This document shows positions 19,001-29,378 of a DNA stretch of 64,000 bases, in pieces (the first letter of the stretch is position 1; every line of letters begins with the position of its first letter). Where the stretch lies: positions 62,001 to 126,000 of the forward strand of contig SUZL01000002.1 in assembly GCA_015059925.1 (NCBI GenBank), written 5' to 3'. Source of the DNA: Rikenellaceae bacterium (lineage in GTDB: Bacteria > Bacteroidota > Bacteroidia > Bacteroidales > Rikenellaceae). Position numbers and translations under genes: made by a program. The notes under the pieces were generated by a model, which was not told where the DNA came from, made no database searches, and was given only the letters and a program-made list of their open reading frames with translations.

Positions 19001-19748
19001 GGCTAAGGCCTTCGAGCGCGCAGGTGCAAAGACCACGACAAGCGTATTCTGCGACCTCACGCCCGAGGACATCACAGCTTCGATCGAGAAGATGAAGCAG
19101 ATGATCGACGGCTGCCACATCCTCGCGCTGAGCGGCGGATTCTCGGCTGGTGATGAGCCCGATGGATCGGGCAAGTTCATCGTCAATGTGCTGAACAACA
19201 AGGTTATCACCGACGCTATCCACGCTCTACTCGATCGCGGTGGTCTGATTTTGGGTATCTGCAACGGATTCCAGGCATTGGTTAAGTCGGGCTTGTTGCC
19301 CTACGGCCGTCTTGGTCAGGTTGTCAAAGAGTCGCCCACGCTGTTCCGCAACGACATCAACCGCCACATCTCACAGATCGTATCGACACGCGTCGGCACG
19401 ACCAATTCACCTTGGCTCTCGTCGTTCGAGCTGGGTGAGTTGCACTCAATCGCTGTGAGCCACGGTGAGGGTAAGTTTGTCGTAAGCGACCAGATGGCCG
19501 AGCAGCTCTTCGCCGCAGGTCAGGTTGCCTTCCAGTATGTTGATCCCGCAGGCGAGGCTACGCTTTGCGCACCCTACAACCCCAACGGTTCGAGCTACGG
19601 CATCGAGGGTATCATCAGCGCAAACGGTCAGATTCTGGGTAAGATGGGACACACGGAGCGTTACGACGAGGATCTGTTCAAGAACATCCACGGCAACAAG
19701 CAGCAGAGCATCTTTGCCAACGCTGTAAACTATTTCCGCAAACAATAA
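16041..19748 (+). CDS. purL: Phosphoribosylformylglycinamidine synthase, large form with glutaminase domain
   Basis: 1235 aa; LDTYWSDHCRHTTF, NETHNHPTEIEPFGGAST, C-terminal GATase with GICNGFQALVKSGLLP. Confidence 0.97.
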   Translation: MKNYRIYVEKYPRFQVEAETLRKELNNNLGLNLASLRLLNVYDLFGFSEELLEKSRYAVFGEIVTDCVSDECPLEGKKYLAVEYLPGQFDQRASSAVDCVRLIEPTANVHIKSSKLIIYDDAITEEEMARVEHYYINAVESRRKDLSVLSDMEDAEVKPVPILHGLTALKDEELADFCKQYGLAMNADDLREVVKYYTEEGRDPSETELRILDTYWSDHCRHTTFTTEIEQITIDESFLKEELGEAVATLHKIREELGRKEKSLCLMELATIGARYLKKTGVLDNMEQSEENNACSIYVNVDVDGVEEKWLLQFKNETHNHPTEIEPFGGASTCLGGAIRDPLSGRSYVYQAMRVTGAGDIYKPVAETMPGKLPQRIISTKAAAGYSSYGNQIGLATTHVREIYHPDYVAKRLEVGAVVGAVKAENVRRESPAAGDVILMLGGRTGRDGIGGATGSSKEHNVKSIEECSSEVQKGNAPEERKLERLFRRAEVTKLIKKSNDFGAGGVSVAIGELAAGLDIYLDRVKTKYSGLNSTELAISESQERMAVVIEAKDKEQFIEYCHSESIEVTHVADVTDTNRLKMFYGGEMIVNLKREFIDSAGAKHYTKIRVEAVEDKNPFSREVAGATLKEKVENNLQDDNVVSQRGMIEMFDSTIGASTVLMPFGGRTQNTETQVSVQKLPVGTGHTNTASIMAFGYNPFITSWSPYHGAAYAVVESAAKVVAAGARYDKMRYSYQEYFERMNSETSWGKPLTALLGALKMQLALGLPSIGGKDSMSGTFQDINVPPMLMAFGITTVDARTVISPELKAAGHKLYLVKHTPLKNYMPDTDQLKANFDFVSSAIEQGKIVSAYAVGFGGVVEAVAKMSFGNKVGAEVTMDEQALFDYAYGSFVVEATEELQFAATQLIGQTVEEASVSFNGEKFCIDHLQKVNSQKFCQIYPDRGIEGGATRKSEPAKRTIKYEGEAVEQPIVYLPAFVGTNCDYDTAKAFERAGAKTTTSVFCDLTPEDITASIEKMKQMIDGCHILALSGGFSAGDEPDGSGKFIVNVLNNKVITDAIHALLDRGGLILGICNGFQALVKSGLLPYGRLGQVVKESPTLFRNDINRHISQIVSTRVGTTNSPWLSSFELGELHSIAVSHGEGKFVVSDQMAEQLFAAGQVAFQYVDPAGEATLCAPYNPNGSSYGIEGIISANGQILGKMGHTERYDEDLFKNIHGNKQQSIFANAVNYFRKQ

Positions 19749-19768
19749 ATAAAAGTATATAAATAAGT

Positions 19769-20794
19769 ATGGCTAAAAGTTATGAAAATGCCGGTGTAAA
19801 CCTCGAAGCCGGATATGAAGTAGTGCGCCGCATCAAGTCGCACGTTAAATCAACCTCACGCCCGGGCGTGATGGGTAACATCGGAGCCTTTGGCGGTATG
19901 TTCGATCTGGCCTCACTCGGCTACAAGGAGCCTATTCTGGTGAGCGGTACCGACGGCGTGGGCACCAAGCTCAAGCTGGCTTTCGAGATGGACAAGCACG
20001 ACACGATCGGTATCGATGCCGTAGCGATGTGCGTGAACGACGTTCTGGCACAGGGTGCCGAGCCTCTGTTCTTCCTCGACTACGTTGCCGTAGGCCACAA
20101 CGAGCCCGCCAAGATTGAGGCTATCGTCGCATCGGTTGCCGAGGGTTGCCGTCAGGCAGGTTGCGCCCTGATCGGTGGCGAGACTGCCGAGATGCCGGGT
20201 ATGTACGGCGGTGGCGAGTACGACATTGCGGGCTTCACCTGCGGTGTTGTTGAGCGTGCGAAGCTCATCGACGGCACGAAGGTTAAGGTCGGCGATGTAC
20301 TCGTAGGTATCGCTTCGAGCGGTGTTCACTCAAACGGTTTCTCACTCGTTCGTAAGATCGTATCGGACAACGCATTCAACCTGCACGAGCCTCACGCCGA
20401 CTTGGGCGAGAAGCCTCTGGGCGAGGTGCTTCTGACTCCTACACGCATCTACGTTAAGCAGGTGCTGGAGGTTATCCGCGAGTGCGACGTTCACGGCATC
20501 AGCCACATCACGGGTGGCGGTTTCGACGAGAACATCCCCCGCATCCTCTCTGAGGGTCAGGGTGTAGAGGTTACCGAGGGTTCGTGGGAGATTCTTCCCG
20601 TGTTCCGTTTCCTCGAGAAGTGGGGTGGTGTCGCACACCGCGAGATGTTCAACATCTTCAATATGGGTATCGGTATGGTCATCGCACTCGATCCGGCCGA
20701 GGCCGACAAGGCTATCGAGATCCTCTCGGCAGCTGGCGAGAAAGCATCTGTTATCGGTCGCATCGTCGAGGGCGAGGGCGTAACTATCAAATAA
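19769..20794 (+). CDS. purM: Phosphoribosylformylglycinamidine cyclo-ligase
   Basis: [37 protein letters not shown]. Confidence 0.97.
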   Translation: MAKSYENAGVNLEAGYEVVRRIKSHVKSTSRPGVMGNIGAFGGMFDLASLGYKEPILVSGTDGVGTKLKLAFEMDKHDTIGIDAVAMCVNDVLAQGAEPLFFLDYVAVGHNEPAKIEAIVASVAEGCRQAGCALIGGETAEMPGMYGGGEYDIAGFTCGVVERAKLIDGTKVKVGDVLVGIASSGVHSNGFSLVRKIVSDNAFNLHEPHADLGEKPLGEVLLTPTRIYVKQVLEVIRECDVHGISHITGGGFDENIPRILSEGQGVEVTEGSWEILPVFRFLEKWGGVAHREMFNIFNMGIGMVIALDPAEADKAIEILSAAGEKASVIGRIVEGEGVTIK

Positions 20795-20797
20795 GCA

Positions 20798-21367
20798 GTG
20801 GCAGCACGTCATAAGATAGCTATCTTTGCGAGCGGTTACGGCTCCAACTTCGAGGCCATAGCCAAAGCTGCCTCGGCGGGTGAGATTCCTGCCGAGGTCG
20901 CTCTGCTTGTGTGCGACAAGCCTGCGGCGCGTGCCGTAGAGGTTGCACAGCGTATGGGCGTCGAGAGCTTTGTATTCTCGGCTAAGGATTTCTTGTCGAA
21001 AGAGGAGTATGAGACGCAGATTGTCGAGCGGTGCCGTCAAGCCGAGGTGGAGCTGATCTGCCTCGCAGGATATATGCGTATCGTTGGGCCAACGCTGCTT
21101 GAGGCTTACGCAGGCCACATCATCAATCTGCACCCGTCGCTGCTGCCCGCCTTCAAGGGCGCTCACGCCATCGAGCAGGCGGTGGAGTATGGCGTAAAGG
21201 TCTTCGGTGCGACGATTCACTATGTGGACGAGTCGCTCGATGGCGGCCGCATCATTGCACAGCGAGCCATCGACTACGATGGCAACGATGTGGAGGAGAT
21301 TACACAACTGATCCACTCGATTGAACACAAATTGTATATAGAAACAATAAATAAAATATTAAAATAG
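20798..21367 (+). CDS. purN: Phosphoribosylglycinamide formyltransferase 1
   Basis: IAIFASGYGSNFEAI, LAGYMRI, INLHPSLLPAFKGAHAIEQA; GTG start. Confidence 0.95.
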   Translation: MAARHKIAIFASGYGSNFEAIAKAASAGEIPAEVALLVCDKPAARAVEVAQRMGVESFVFSAKDFLSKEEYETQIVERCRQAEVELICLAGYMRIVGPTLLEAYAGHIINLHPSLLPAFKGAHAIEQAVEYGVKVFGATIHYVDESLDGGRIIAQRAIDYDGNDVEEITQLIHSIEHKLYIETINKILK

Positions 21368-21373
21368 TTAAGA

Positions 21374-22903
21374 ATGAGAGCATTAGTTAGCGTCAGCGAC
21401 AAGACGGGCGTTGTGGAGTTTGCACAGCAGCTTCGTTCATTGGGCTGGGAGATTATCGCCACGGGCGGTACTATGAAGCTTCTGCGCGATAGCGGCGTAG
21501 AGGTAATCAACATCAGCGACGTTACGGGTTTCCCCGAGATTTGCGACGGTCGCGTTAAGACTCTGCACCCCAAGGTGCACGGCGGTTTGTTGGCACGTCG
21601 TGATGACGAGAGCCACCTCAAGGCTCTGAAGGACAACCAGATCGAGTTCATCGATATGGTTTGCGTCAATCTCTACCCCTTCCGCCAGACCATCGCTAAG
21701 CCCGACGTGAAGATGGAGGATGCCATCGAGAATATCGACATCGGCGGTCCCTCGATGTTGCGCTCGGCAGCGAAGAACTACAAGGATGTAACTGTTGTTT
21801 GCGATCCGTCGGACTACGCACAGATCATCGACGAGATCAAGGCTCAGGGCAACACCACCGTTGAAACTCGCTTGCAGCTCTCGGCAAAGGCTTACACCCA
21901 CACGGCCGAGTACGACTCTATGATTGCTACCTATATGCGTAAGGCTGCTGGTCTTAACGAGAAGCTCTTCCTCGAGTTTGACCTTGTGCAGGGCTTGCGC
22001 TACGGCGAGAATCCCCACCAGCAGGCTAAGTTCTACGGCGCAGCAGAGGCTGGCTCGTACTCTCTTGCCAACGCTAAGCAGCTGAACGGCAAGGAGCTCT
22101 CATACAACAACATTCAGGATGCCAACGCAGCTCTCTCGATCGTACGTGAGTTCGACGAGCCTTTCTGCGTAGGTCTGAAGCATATGAATCCCTGCGGTGC
22201 AGCCATCGGCAAGAACGTTGTTGATGCTTGGACGAAGGCTTACGAGGCCGACAAGGTGAGCATCTTCGGCGGTATCGTAGCCGTAAACCGCGAGGTTACA
22301 CGCGAGGCAGCCGAGCTGATGAAGCCCATCTTCTTGGAGATCATTATGGCTCCTTCGTTCTCGGAGGGCGCTTTGGAGGTTCTCTCGACGAAGAAGAACC
22401 TGCGTCTGTTGCAGGTAGATATGACCAAGGACGAGAGCGTTGTAAATCAGTACGTCAGCGTCAATGGCGGCCTTTTGGTTCAGGACTTGGACAAGACTAC
22501 GGCTACCGTTACGGCCGATATGTGCGTAACCGACGCAAAGCCCACCGAGGAGCAGGTTACCGATCTTAACTTCGGCTGGCGAATCGTTAAGCACGTTAAG
22601 TCAAACGCTATCGTAGTTGTGAAGGATGGCCACACGGTAGGTGTTGGCGCAGGCCAGATGAACCGCGTAGGCTCGGCCGAGATCGCTCTGAAACAGGCTC
22701 AGGCAGCAGGCTTCACCGAGGGCTTGGTTTTGGCTTCGGATGGTTTCTTCCCCTTCGACGATACGGTAACTCTGGCTTCGCAGTACGGTGTTACAGCTAT
22801 CGTTCAGCCGGGCGGCAGCGTGCGCGACGAGGATTCGGTAAAGAAGGCCAACGAGTGCGGCATCACGATGCTCTGCACGGGTATGCGTCACTTTAAGCAC
22901 TAA
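21374..22903 (+). CDS. purH: Bifunctional AICAR formyltransferase / IMP cyclohydrolase
   Basis: [42 protein letters not shown]. Confidence 0.97.
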   Translation: MRALVSVSDKTGVVEFAQQLRSLGWEIIATGGTMKLLRDSGVEVINISDVTGFPEICDGRVKTLHPKVHGGLLARRDDESHLKALKDNQIEFIDMVCVNLYPFRQTIAKPDVKMEDAIENIDIGGPSMLRSAAKNYKDVTVVCDPSDYAQIIDEIKAQGNTTVETRLQLSAKAYTHTAEYDSMIATYMRKAAGLNEKLFLEFDLVQGLRYGENPHQQAKFYGAAEAGSYSLANAKQLNGKELSYNNIQDANAALSIVREFDEPFCVGLKHMNPCGAAIGKNVVDAWTKAYEADKVSIFGGIVAVNREVTREAAELMKPIFLEIIMAPSFSEGALEVLSTKKNLRLLQVDMTKDESVVNQYVSVNGGLLVQDLDKTTATVTADMCVTDAKPTEEQVTDLNFGWRIVKHVKSNAIVVVKDGHTVGVGAGQMNRVGSAEIALKQAQAAGFTEGLVLASDGFFPFDDTVTLASQYGVTAIVQPGGSVRDEDSVKKANECGITMLCTGMRHFKH

Positions 22904-22908
22904 TCGAT

Positions 22909-24156
22909 ATGAAGGTATTAGTAGTTGGATCGGGCGGCCGTTGCCACGCTATCGTGGAGCGCCTGAGCAAGTCGCCCCAAGTTGATAAGATTTTTTGCGC
23001 TCCGGGCAATGCGGGTATCGCCGCATTAGCCGAGTGCGTTGCAATAAAGGAGACTGCTGTTGAGCAGCTGAAGGATTTTGCTATCCAGAACGAGATTGCT
23101 CTGACGGTCGTAGGCCCCGAGGTTGCTCTTGAGGCCGGCATTGCCGATCTGTTCAAGCAGAACGGCCTGCGCATCTTCGGCCCTACGAAGTCTGCTGCAC
23201 GCATCGAGACGAGCAAGCAGTTCGCCAAAGACTTGATGCAGAAGTATGCCGTTCCTACCGCTGCATACGCTACGTTCGAGGACTTCGATGCCGCGATGGA
23301 GTATGTTAAGGCAGGAACGCTACCTACGGTTTTGAAGTACGACGGTCTGGCCGCAGGCAAGGGCGTTGTGATCGCTGAGACAATGGAGGAGGCAGAGGCT
23401 GCGCTGCGCGATATGCTGCTCGACGAGAAATTCGGTCAGGGCAAGGTGGTTATCGAGGAGTACCTCGAGGGCCCCGAGTTCTCGCTTCTGTGCTTCGTAA
23501 ATGGCAAGGAGGTGTATCCTATGCCCGTTGCGCAGGATCACAAGCGCGCCTTCGATGGCGACAAGGGCCCCAATACGGGCGGTATGGGTGCATACACCGA
23601 GCTGCCGTTCATCACCGACGAAGATATCGCCTATGCAATGGATAAGATTATGCGCCCCACAGCAGCCGCTATGGTCGATGAGGGTTGCTCGTTCTGTGGC
23701 GTATTGTACGGCGGATTGATGAAGACCAAGTCAGGCATCAAGGTCATCGAGTTCAACGCTCGTTTTGGCGATCCCGAGACGGAGGTTATCCTGCCCCGTA
23801 TGATGAGCGACATCTGTCAGGTATTCTGCGACGTTGCCGACGGCAAAGAGCCCACCATCGAGTGGAACGACAAGGCCACGCTCGGTATCGTACTCGCATC
23901 GAAGGGTTACCCCGGCTCATACGAGAAGGGCTACGCAATTGAGGGCACTGACGAGGTTGATGGCTCGATCTACCATATGGGCACCGCGCTGAAGGATGGC
24001 AAGTACATCACTTCGGGCGGTCGCGTGATGATTGTTGTTTGCGAGGCTCCGACGCTGCGCGAGGCACAGCAGAAGGCCGCCGCAGAGGTTGCCAAGATCA
24101 AGTGCGACAACCTGTTCCACCGCTCCGATATTGGCGACAAGGCGTTTAAGTATTAA
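22909..24156 (+). CDS. purD: Phosphoribosylamine-glycine ligase
   Basis: [18 protein letters not shown]-grasp motifs; [10 protein letters not shown]. Confidence 0.97.
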   Translation: MKVLVVGSGGRCHAIVERLSKSPQVDKIFCAPGNAGIAALAECVAIKETAVEQLKDFAIQNEIALTVVGPEVALEAGIADLFKQNGLRIFGPTKSAARIETSKQFAKDLMQKYAVPTAAYATFEDFDAAMEYVKAGTLPTVLKYDGLAAGKGVVIAETMEEAEAALRDMLLDEKFGQGKVVIEEYLEGPEFSLLCFVNGKEVYPMPVAQDHKRAFDGDKGPNTGGMGAYTELPFITDEDIAYAMDKIMRPTAAAMVDEGCSFCGVLYGGLMKTKSGIKVIEFNARFGDPETEVILPRMMSDICQVFCDVADGKEPTIEWNDKATLGIVLASKGYPGSYEKGYAIEGTDEVDGSIYHMGTALKDGKYITSGGRVMIVVCEAPTLREAQQKAAAEVAKIKCDNLFHRSDIGDKAFKY

Positions 24157-24167
24157 AATCAAGAGTT

Positions 24168-25025
24168 ATGAGTTATATTATTAATGGTAAAGAGTTAGCG
24201 CTCTCGCTCAAGCAGGAGATGGCCGCCGACGTTGCCACCTTCACCGAGAAGTATGGCCGCGTGCCTCACTTGGTCGTGATCCTCGTAGGCGAGGATCCGG
24301 GTAGCGTTTCATACGTTACAGGCAAGGCAAAGGCCTCTGCCGAGGTGGGTATCAAGAACACCACAATCCGCCGCGAGGCAACAATCACAGAGGAGGAGCT
24401 GCTCGGAATCATCGAAGAGCTGAACGCTGACGACGAGGTAGATGGCATTCTGGTACAGCTGCCCCTGCCAAAGCACATTGATTCTGATAAGGTTATCGCT
24501 GCTATCCGCGCCGAGAAGGATGTCGATGGCTTCCACCCGATGAATGTTGCGAACCTCTGGCTCAAGCAGCCCTGCACGCTGCCTTGCACACCGAAGGGTA
24601 TCATCAAGCTGCTCAAGCGTGCCAACGTTGAGATCGCAGGCAAGGAGGTTGTGGTCATTGGCCGCAGCAATATCGTTGGTCTGCCCGTATCGAAGCTGCT
24701 CCTTAACGAGAACGCAACCGTTACGATCGCCCACAGCCGCACGAAGGATCTGAAGGAGGTTACACGTCGTGCCGACATTCTGGTTGTGGCCATCGGTCGT
24801 CCGAAGTTCGTAACGGCCGATATGGTTAAGCCCGGTGCCGTGGTTATCGACGTGGGTGTAAACCGCGATCCCGAGACCAAGAAGCTCTGCGGCGATGTTG
24901 ATTTCGCTGCTATCGAGCCCATCGCATCGGCCATCACGCCCGTACCGGGTGGCGTAGGCCCGATGACGATCACCTGCCTTATGGAGAACACGATCGAGTG
25001 TTTCCTTAAGAAGATGCAAAAGTAG
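24168..25025 (+). CDS. folD: Bifunctional methylene-THF dehydrogenase/cyclohydrolase
   Basis: [49 protein letters not shown]. Confidence 0.97.
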   Translation: MSYIINGKELALSLKQEMAADVATFTEKYGRVPHLVVILVGEDPGSVSYVTGKAKASAEVGIKNTTIRREATITEEELLGIIEELNADDEVDGILVQLPLPKHIDSDKVIAAIRAEKDVDGFHPMNVANLWLKQPCTLPCTPKGIIKLLKRANVEIAGKEVVVIGRSNIVGLPVSKLLLNENATVTIAHSRTKDLKEVTRRADILVVAIGRPKFVTADMVKPGAVVIDVGVNRDPETKKLCGDVDFAAIEPIASAITPVPGGVGPMTITCLMENTIECFLKKMQK

Positions 25026-25050
25026 GGTAGCAAGCTCTATATCATACATT

Positions 25051-25085
25051 TAAGAGCCATCGGCAGAGCGATGGCTCTTTTTGTT
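25051..25085 (+). terminator. Intrinsic terminator of the purine operon
   Basis: AAGAGCCATCGGCAGAGCGATGGCTCTTTTTG. Confidence 0.9.
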
Positions 25086-25166
25086 TTCGTAAAAATTCCC
25101 ACAAAAAATCACTTCTGTGTAATTTTCCCACCACGATTTGCGACTAATAGAGCAAACAAGATCAAA

Positions 25167-25643
25167 ATGAAAACGCAAACCAAAGAGGAGATATTTACCG
25201 AGGCGGTCATTGCCCACCGCAACATCATCTACAAGGTGTGCTATATGTATGCGCCGCAGGGGATGATAGAGGATTATTATCAGGAGGTGCTGTGCAATCT
25301 CTGGCAGAATTTCGATCAGTTCGACGGCCGCAGCAAACGCTCGACGTGGATCTATCGCGTGGCGCTCTACACCTGCATTTCGTTCATACGGCGCAAGCGG
25401 CCCGCCTCGATTTCGCTCGCGTTCGACCTCTCGTCGGAGGAGGATGCCGAGCTCCGAGAACAGATCGAGGAGCTGCACTCGGTAATCAGCCGTCTGGGCC
25501 ATATCGACCGCGCACTCATTATGCTTTGGCTGGAGGGCTACCCTTACGAGGAGATGGCCGAGGTTACGGGCCTCACGCTATCGAATGTATCGGTGAAACT
25601 TATGCGCGCAAAGAATAAAATCAAAGAGATGTTTAACGCTTAA
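25167..25643 (+). CDS. RNA polymerase sigma factor, sigma-70/ECF type
   Basis: Region 2 (YYQEVLCNLWQNFDQFDGRSKRSTWIYRVALYTCI) and region 4 HTH; start trimmed to MKTQTKEE. Confidence 0.9.
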   Translation: MKTQTKEEIFTEAVIAHRNIIYKVCYMYAPQGMIEDYYQEVLCNLWQNFDQFDGRSKRSTWIYRVALYTCISFIRRKRPASISLAFDLSSEEDAELREQIEELHSVISRLGHIDRALIMLWLEGYPYEEMAEVTGLTLSNVSVKLMRAKNKIKEMFNA

Positions 25644-25656
25644 AACTATTACAATT

Positions 25657-26235
25657 ATGAATCTTGATGAGTTGAAACAGTCGTGGGACAAACTCTCCGA
25701 GCGTTTGGAGCGTGAGGAGTTACTTCGCCGCGAGGAGTTGCGGATGATCGTAGAAAGCAAGGTAACGTCGTACAACAACCGCATCAAACTGAACCAATAC
25801 TTGGGATGGCTGGTGTTGGTCTGCGCCGTGGGAATACTCTTTGTGCAGGGTATTCAGGATGATCCGTTCGGGTGGATTGTTATCGGCACGGTTCTGCTGA
25901 TGGATGCGTTCCTTTTTGCACCGATGTATCGCATATTGCAGCGTCTGGCCAAGTTTGAGGATACGATCGTAGAGCAGGAGCAGATGATTATCCGATTTGA
26001 GCAGATGTTCGTTCGCCGAAGTATCGTCGTGGGGTGTTTCTTTGCCTGCGTGTTTGCCTATGTTATAATTGAGGCTATGGCACGCCACGCAGCATTGACA
26101 CCCTCGTGGTGGCTGTGGATGATTCTGACCATCATCGCTTCGGCCATCGCAGGCGGTTGGCGATATATGATTGAGCGCGAACGCATCGTGGAGATCAGAC
26201 AACGTATCACAGCCTTAAAACAATTCGAGGAGTAA
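25657..26235 (+). CDS. Membrane protein, putative anti-sigma partner
   Basis: 14 nt after the sigma gene; several TM segments; N-terminus MNLDELKQSWDKLSERLE. Confidence 0.55.
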   Translation: MNLDELKQSWDKLSERLEREELLRREELRMIVESKVTSYNNRIKLNQYLGWLVLVCAVGILFVQGIQDDPFGWIVIGTVLLMDAFLFAPMYRILQRLAKFEDTIVEQEQMIIRFEQMFVRRSIVVGCFFACVFAYVIIEAMARHAALTPSWWLWMILTIIASAIAGGWRYMIERERIVEIRQRITALKQFEE

Positions 26236-26237
26236 AA

Positions 26238-26274
26238 CAAAGAGGGTGTCCGTGTGGACACCCTCCATTTTACC
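26238..26274 (+). terminator. Intrinsic terminator
   Basis: GAGGGTGTCCGTGTGGACACCCTC followed by CATTTT. Confidence 0.8.
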
Positions 26275-26287
26275 TCCTGGAGAAATT

Positions 26288-26397
26288 GTATAACAAGAGC
26301 TATTTTGAGGCAGGTCGCAGACCGAGAAACCGCAGTTTACTTAAGCGTAAATGAGGATTTCGAGGGCAAGCCAGACGCCAAAAGAGCCTTGTTAGAC
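26288..26397. repeat. Palindromic intergenic element with multibranch fold potential
   Basis: Arms GTATAACAAGAGCTATTTTGAGGC and GCCAAAAGAGCCTTGTTAGAC pair over about 20 bp and enclose GGTCGCAGACC, GAAACC...GGATTTC and GGCAAGCC. Confidence 0.6.
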
Positions 26398-26422
26398 TAT
26401 TTCTTATTGTTTTTATATCACA

Positions 26423-27613
26423 CTATCGGGGCAAAGCCTCTACCTTCAGCGTAGCGTATGCCTTCTCGGCCTTAGCCAACGCCTCCTCGACATTCTCGCC
26501 ACGAGCCAAAATCACACCCATACGGCGGTGTCCCTTAACCTCAGGCTTACCGAAGATACGCACCTGCACGTTAGGCTCGGCCAATACCTCCTCCAGATTC
26601 GAGAATACGACCTTGTCGCTATCGCCCTCCACAACAACAGCCTTCGATGCACTCGGGCCGTAGAAGTTAATCGACGGTATGGGCAGGCCCAACACCGCGC
26701 GAGCGTGCAGCGCAAACTCCGAGAGATCCTGCGAGATCATAGTAACCATACCCGTATCGTGCGGACGGGGCGACACCTCGCTGAAGAGCACATCATCGCC
26801 ACATACGAACAACTCCACGCCGAAGATGCCATATCCGCCCAGCGCATCAGTAACCTTCTTCGCAATATCGCGCGCCTGCGCCAGAGCCTTCTCGCTCATC
26901 GGCTGCGGCTGCCACGACTCGCGGTAGTCGCCATCGACCTGATGATGGCCGATAGGATTGAGGAACGACGTTCCACCCGAGTGGCGAACCGTAAGAAGCG
27001 TGATCTCATAGTCGAACTTAACAAATCCCTCGACAATCACCTCGCCACCACCGGCGCGACCGCCCTCCTGAGCAATCTTCCACGAGTTATCAGCTCCCTC
27101 GGGCGTCTTGCAGACACTCTGGCCGTGGCCCGACGACGACATAATGGGCTTAACGACGCAAGGCGTACCGATCGCCTCTATTGCAGCGTCAAACTCCTCG
27201 CGCGTAGCAGCAAAGCGATAGGGCGAAGTCTTGATACCCAGCGTCTCGGCTGCCAGCTGGCGGATGCCCTTGCGATTCATCGTCAGCAGGGTAGCATTGG
27301 CCGTAGGAATCACGTTGTAACCCTCCTTCTCAAGCTCGACCAACGTGGGCGTTGCAATAGCCTCCACCTCGGGAATGATGTAATCGGGTTTCTCCTTCTC
27401 GATAATCTCCCTGAGGCGTGCGCCATCCAACATCGACAGGACGTATGAACGGTGTGCCACCTGCATAGCGGGTGCATTTTCGTATTTGTCGAGCGCAATA
27501 ACCTCGACACCATAACGCTGCAACTCGATTGCAACCTCTTTACCCAACTCGCCCGAGCCGCACAAGATAGCCTTCTTGCCGACCGAAGTCATCGGGGTAC
27601 CAATTTTTACCAT
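26423..27613 (-). CDS. purT: Formate-dependent phosphoribosylglycinamide formyltransferase 2
   Basis: ATP-grasp enzyme; [40 protein letters not shown]. Confidence 0.95.
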   Translation of the reverse strand: MVKIGTPMTSVGKKAILCGSGELGKEVAIELQRYGVEVIALDKYENAPAMQVAHRSYVLSMLDGARLREIIEKEKPDYIIPEVEAIATPTLVELEKEGYNVIPTANATLLTMNRKGIRQLAAETLGIKTSPYRFAATREEFDAAIEAIGTPCVVKPIMSSSGHGQSVCKTPEGADNSWKIAQEGGRAGGGEVIVEGFVKFDYEITLLTVRHSGGTSFLNPIGHHQVDGDYRESWQPQPMSEKALAQARDIAKKVTDALGGYGIFGVELFVCGDDVLFSEVSPRPHDTGMVTMISQDLSEFALHARAVLGLPIPSINFYGPSASKAVVVEGDSDKVVFSNLEEVLAEPNVQVRIFGKPEVKGHRRMGVILARGENVEEALAKAEKAYATLKVEALPR

Positions 27614-27628
27614 AGTTTATTTTCGTTA

Positions 27629-28717
27629 TTAATTATTCTTAACTCTTGCCTCGCAGTATGCACAGCGATAGCCATCCTCGGTCTGGTGGAACAGATGATC
27701 GACATCCTCCGTCGCCGACACGCACTGGCGGTTGCTACAACGCCAATCGTTGCGTACCAACTCATCACCCAAGCGCGGTGTAAGGCCCTCGGCGGGGCTC
27801 TCCTGCGCCCACTGCAGCAACGTGTAAATCAGCGCCATACGCACAAACTTACCATTCTCCACCTGACGGAAATAGGCAGCACGGGGATCGTTATCCACCG
27901 CGCGCGTGATCTCATTCACGCGGGGCAGCGGGTGCAGCACGATCATATCCTTCTTCGCTAGCTGCATACGCTCGGGATTTAGAATAAAGCTATCCTTCAG
28001 ACGCTCAAACTCCTCCTCGTCCAGAAAACGCTCCTTCTGCACGCGCGTCATATAGAGAATATCCAACTCGGGCAAAACCTCCTCCATAGTCGAAACCTCG
28101 CGCGTGGGAACATTGTTCTTGTCGCACACTTCACGACGTATGTATGAGGGCAGGCGCAACTCCTCGGGAGCGATCAGCACCACGTTGATATTCTCGTAGC
28201 GCGACATCGCCTTGATGAGCGAGTGTACCGTACGACCAAACTTCAAATCACCGCAGAAGCCGATGGTAAGATTATCCAGACGGCCCTTCTCGCGACGGAT
28301 CGTCAGCAGGTCGGTCAGCGTCTGCGTGGGGTGGGCGTGGCTGCCATCACCAGCGTTGATGATGGGCACATCGGCATAGTGCGATGCCACCAGCGGCGCA
28401 CCCTCCTTGCTGTGGCGCATAGCAATAATATCGGCAAAGCAACCGATCACTCGCACCGTATCGGCCACCGTCTCGCCCTTGGTTACAGACGACGACGCGG
28501 CATCCGAGAAACCCAACACATTGCCGCCCAGCTCCATCATTGCCGACGTAAAGCTCAGGCGCGTACGCGTACTCGGCTCGTAGAAGAGCGTTGCGAGTTT
28601 CTTGCCCTTACATACAGAGCTGTACTTCTCGCGATTCTCGATAATATCGAGTGCTGTGTTGATAATACGATCAACCTCGGCAACCGAGATATCCGTTGTA
28701 TCGATTAAGTGTCGCAT
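27629..28717 (-). CDS. pyrB: Aspartate carbamoyltransferase catalytic chain with C-terminal PyrI-type zinc domain
   Basis: [32 protein letters not shown]-terminus CSNRQC...CAYCE resembles the E. coli PyrI zinc domain CPNSNC...CKYCE. Confidence 0.93.
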   Translation of the reverse strand: MRHLIDTTDISVAEVDRIINTALDIIENREKYSSVCKGKKLATLFYEPSTRTRLSFTSAMMELGGNVLGFSDAASSSVTKGETVADTVRVIGCFADIIAMRHSKEGAPLVASHYADVPIINAGDGSHAHPTQTLTDLLTIRREKGRLDNLTIGFCGDLKFGRTVHSLIKAMSRYENINVVLIAPEELRLPSYIRREVCDKNNVPTREVSTMEEVLPELDILYMTRVQKERFLDEEEFERLKDSFILNPERMQLAKKDMIVLHPLPRVNEITRAVDNDPRAAYFRQVENGKFVRMALIYTLLQWAQESPAEGLTPRLGDELVRNDWRCSNRQCVSATEDVDHLFHQTEDGYRCAYCEARVKNN

Positions 28718-28729
28718 AAGCGTTATTTT

Positions 28730-29362
28730 TTATTTGTTGATCCAGCTCTCGTCCGAAGGATTGTTTCTGAAGGCGATGATACGAGCGCAATCCTCACTCT
28801 TAATGTAACCCTCCTCGACAGCAGCCTCCACCAGCGCGTCGAGATTCGAGAGCGAGTGGTTCTTCACATCGGCCTCGGCCATACGATCCAAACCCTTCTT
28901 CATACCGTATGTGAAGATGCTAACCACACCCAACACATCGGCACCTGCCTCACGCAATACTTTAACTACCTCGATGCAACTACCTGCCGTTGAGATCAAA
29001 TCCTCCACAACAACAACCTTCTGGCCCTTCTCCAGCTTACCCTCGATCTGGTTGGTGCGACCGTGATCCTTCGCTCCGCTACGAACATATCCCATCGGGA
29101 GATTCATAATCGTCGCAACGATAGCTGCGTGGGCGATACCTGCCGTGCTGGTGCCCATCAGCACCTCGCACTCGGGGTAGTGCTTCTTAACCAACTCGGC
29201 CAAACCCTTCTCCACGTTGTCGCGAACGGCGGGAGCTGTCAGCGTCAGGCGGTTATCGCAATAGATAGGGCTCTTGATTCCGCTGGCCCAAGTGAACGGC
29301 TGCTCGGGACGCAAAAATACTGCGCCGATTGAGAGCAGGTCTTTGGCAATACTCTTTTCCAT
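28730..29362 (-). CDS. pyrE: Orotate phosphoribosyltransferase
   Basis: PRPP motif [29 protein letters not shown]. Confidence 0.95.
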   Translation of the reverse strand: MEKSIAKDLLSIGAVFLRPEQPFTWASGIKSPIYCDNRLTLTAPAVRDNVEKGLAELVKKHYPECEVLMGTSTAGIAHAAIVATIMNLPMGYVRSGAKDHGRTNQIEGKLEKGQKVVVVEDLISTAGSCIEVVKVLREAGADVLGVVSIFTYGMKKGLDRMAEADVKNHSLSNLDALVEAAVEEGYIKSEDCARIIAFRNNPSDESWINK

Positions 29363-29378
29363 ATTTCATTGTGTTAAA

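Noticed and set aside
16041-19748. Absence of purS and purQ as an operon defect
   Set aside because: The large PurL contains its own glutaminase domain, so separate purS/purQ are not expected.
26254-26454. 66-aa ORF over the palindromic element
   Set aside because: Begins inside a terminator and crosses the palindrome into the 3' end of purT; not a plausible gene.
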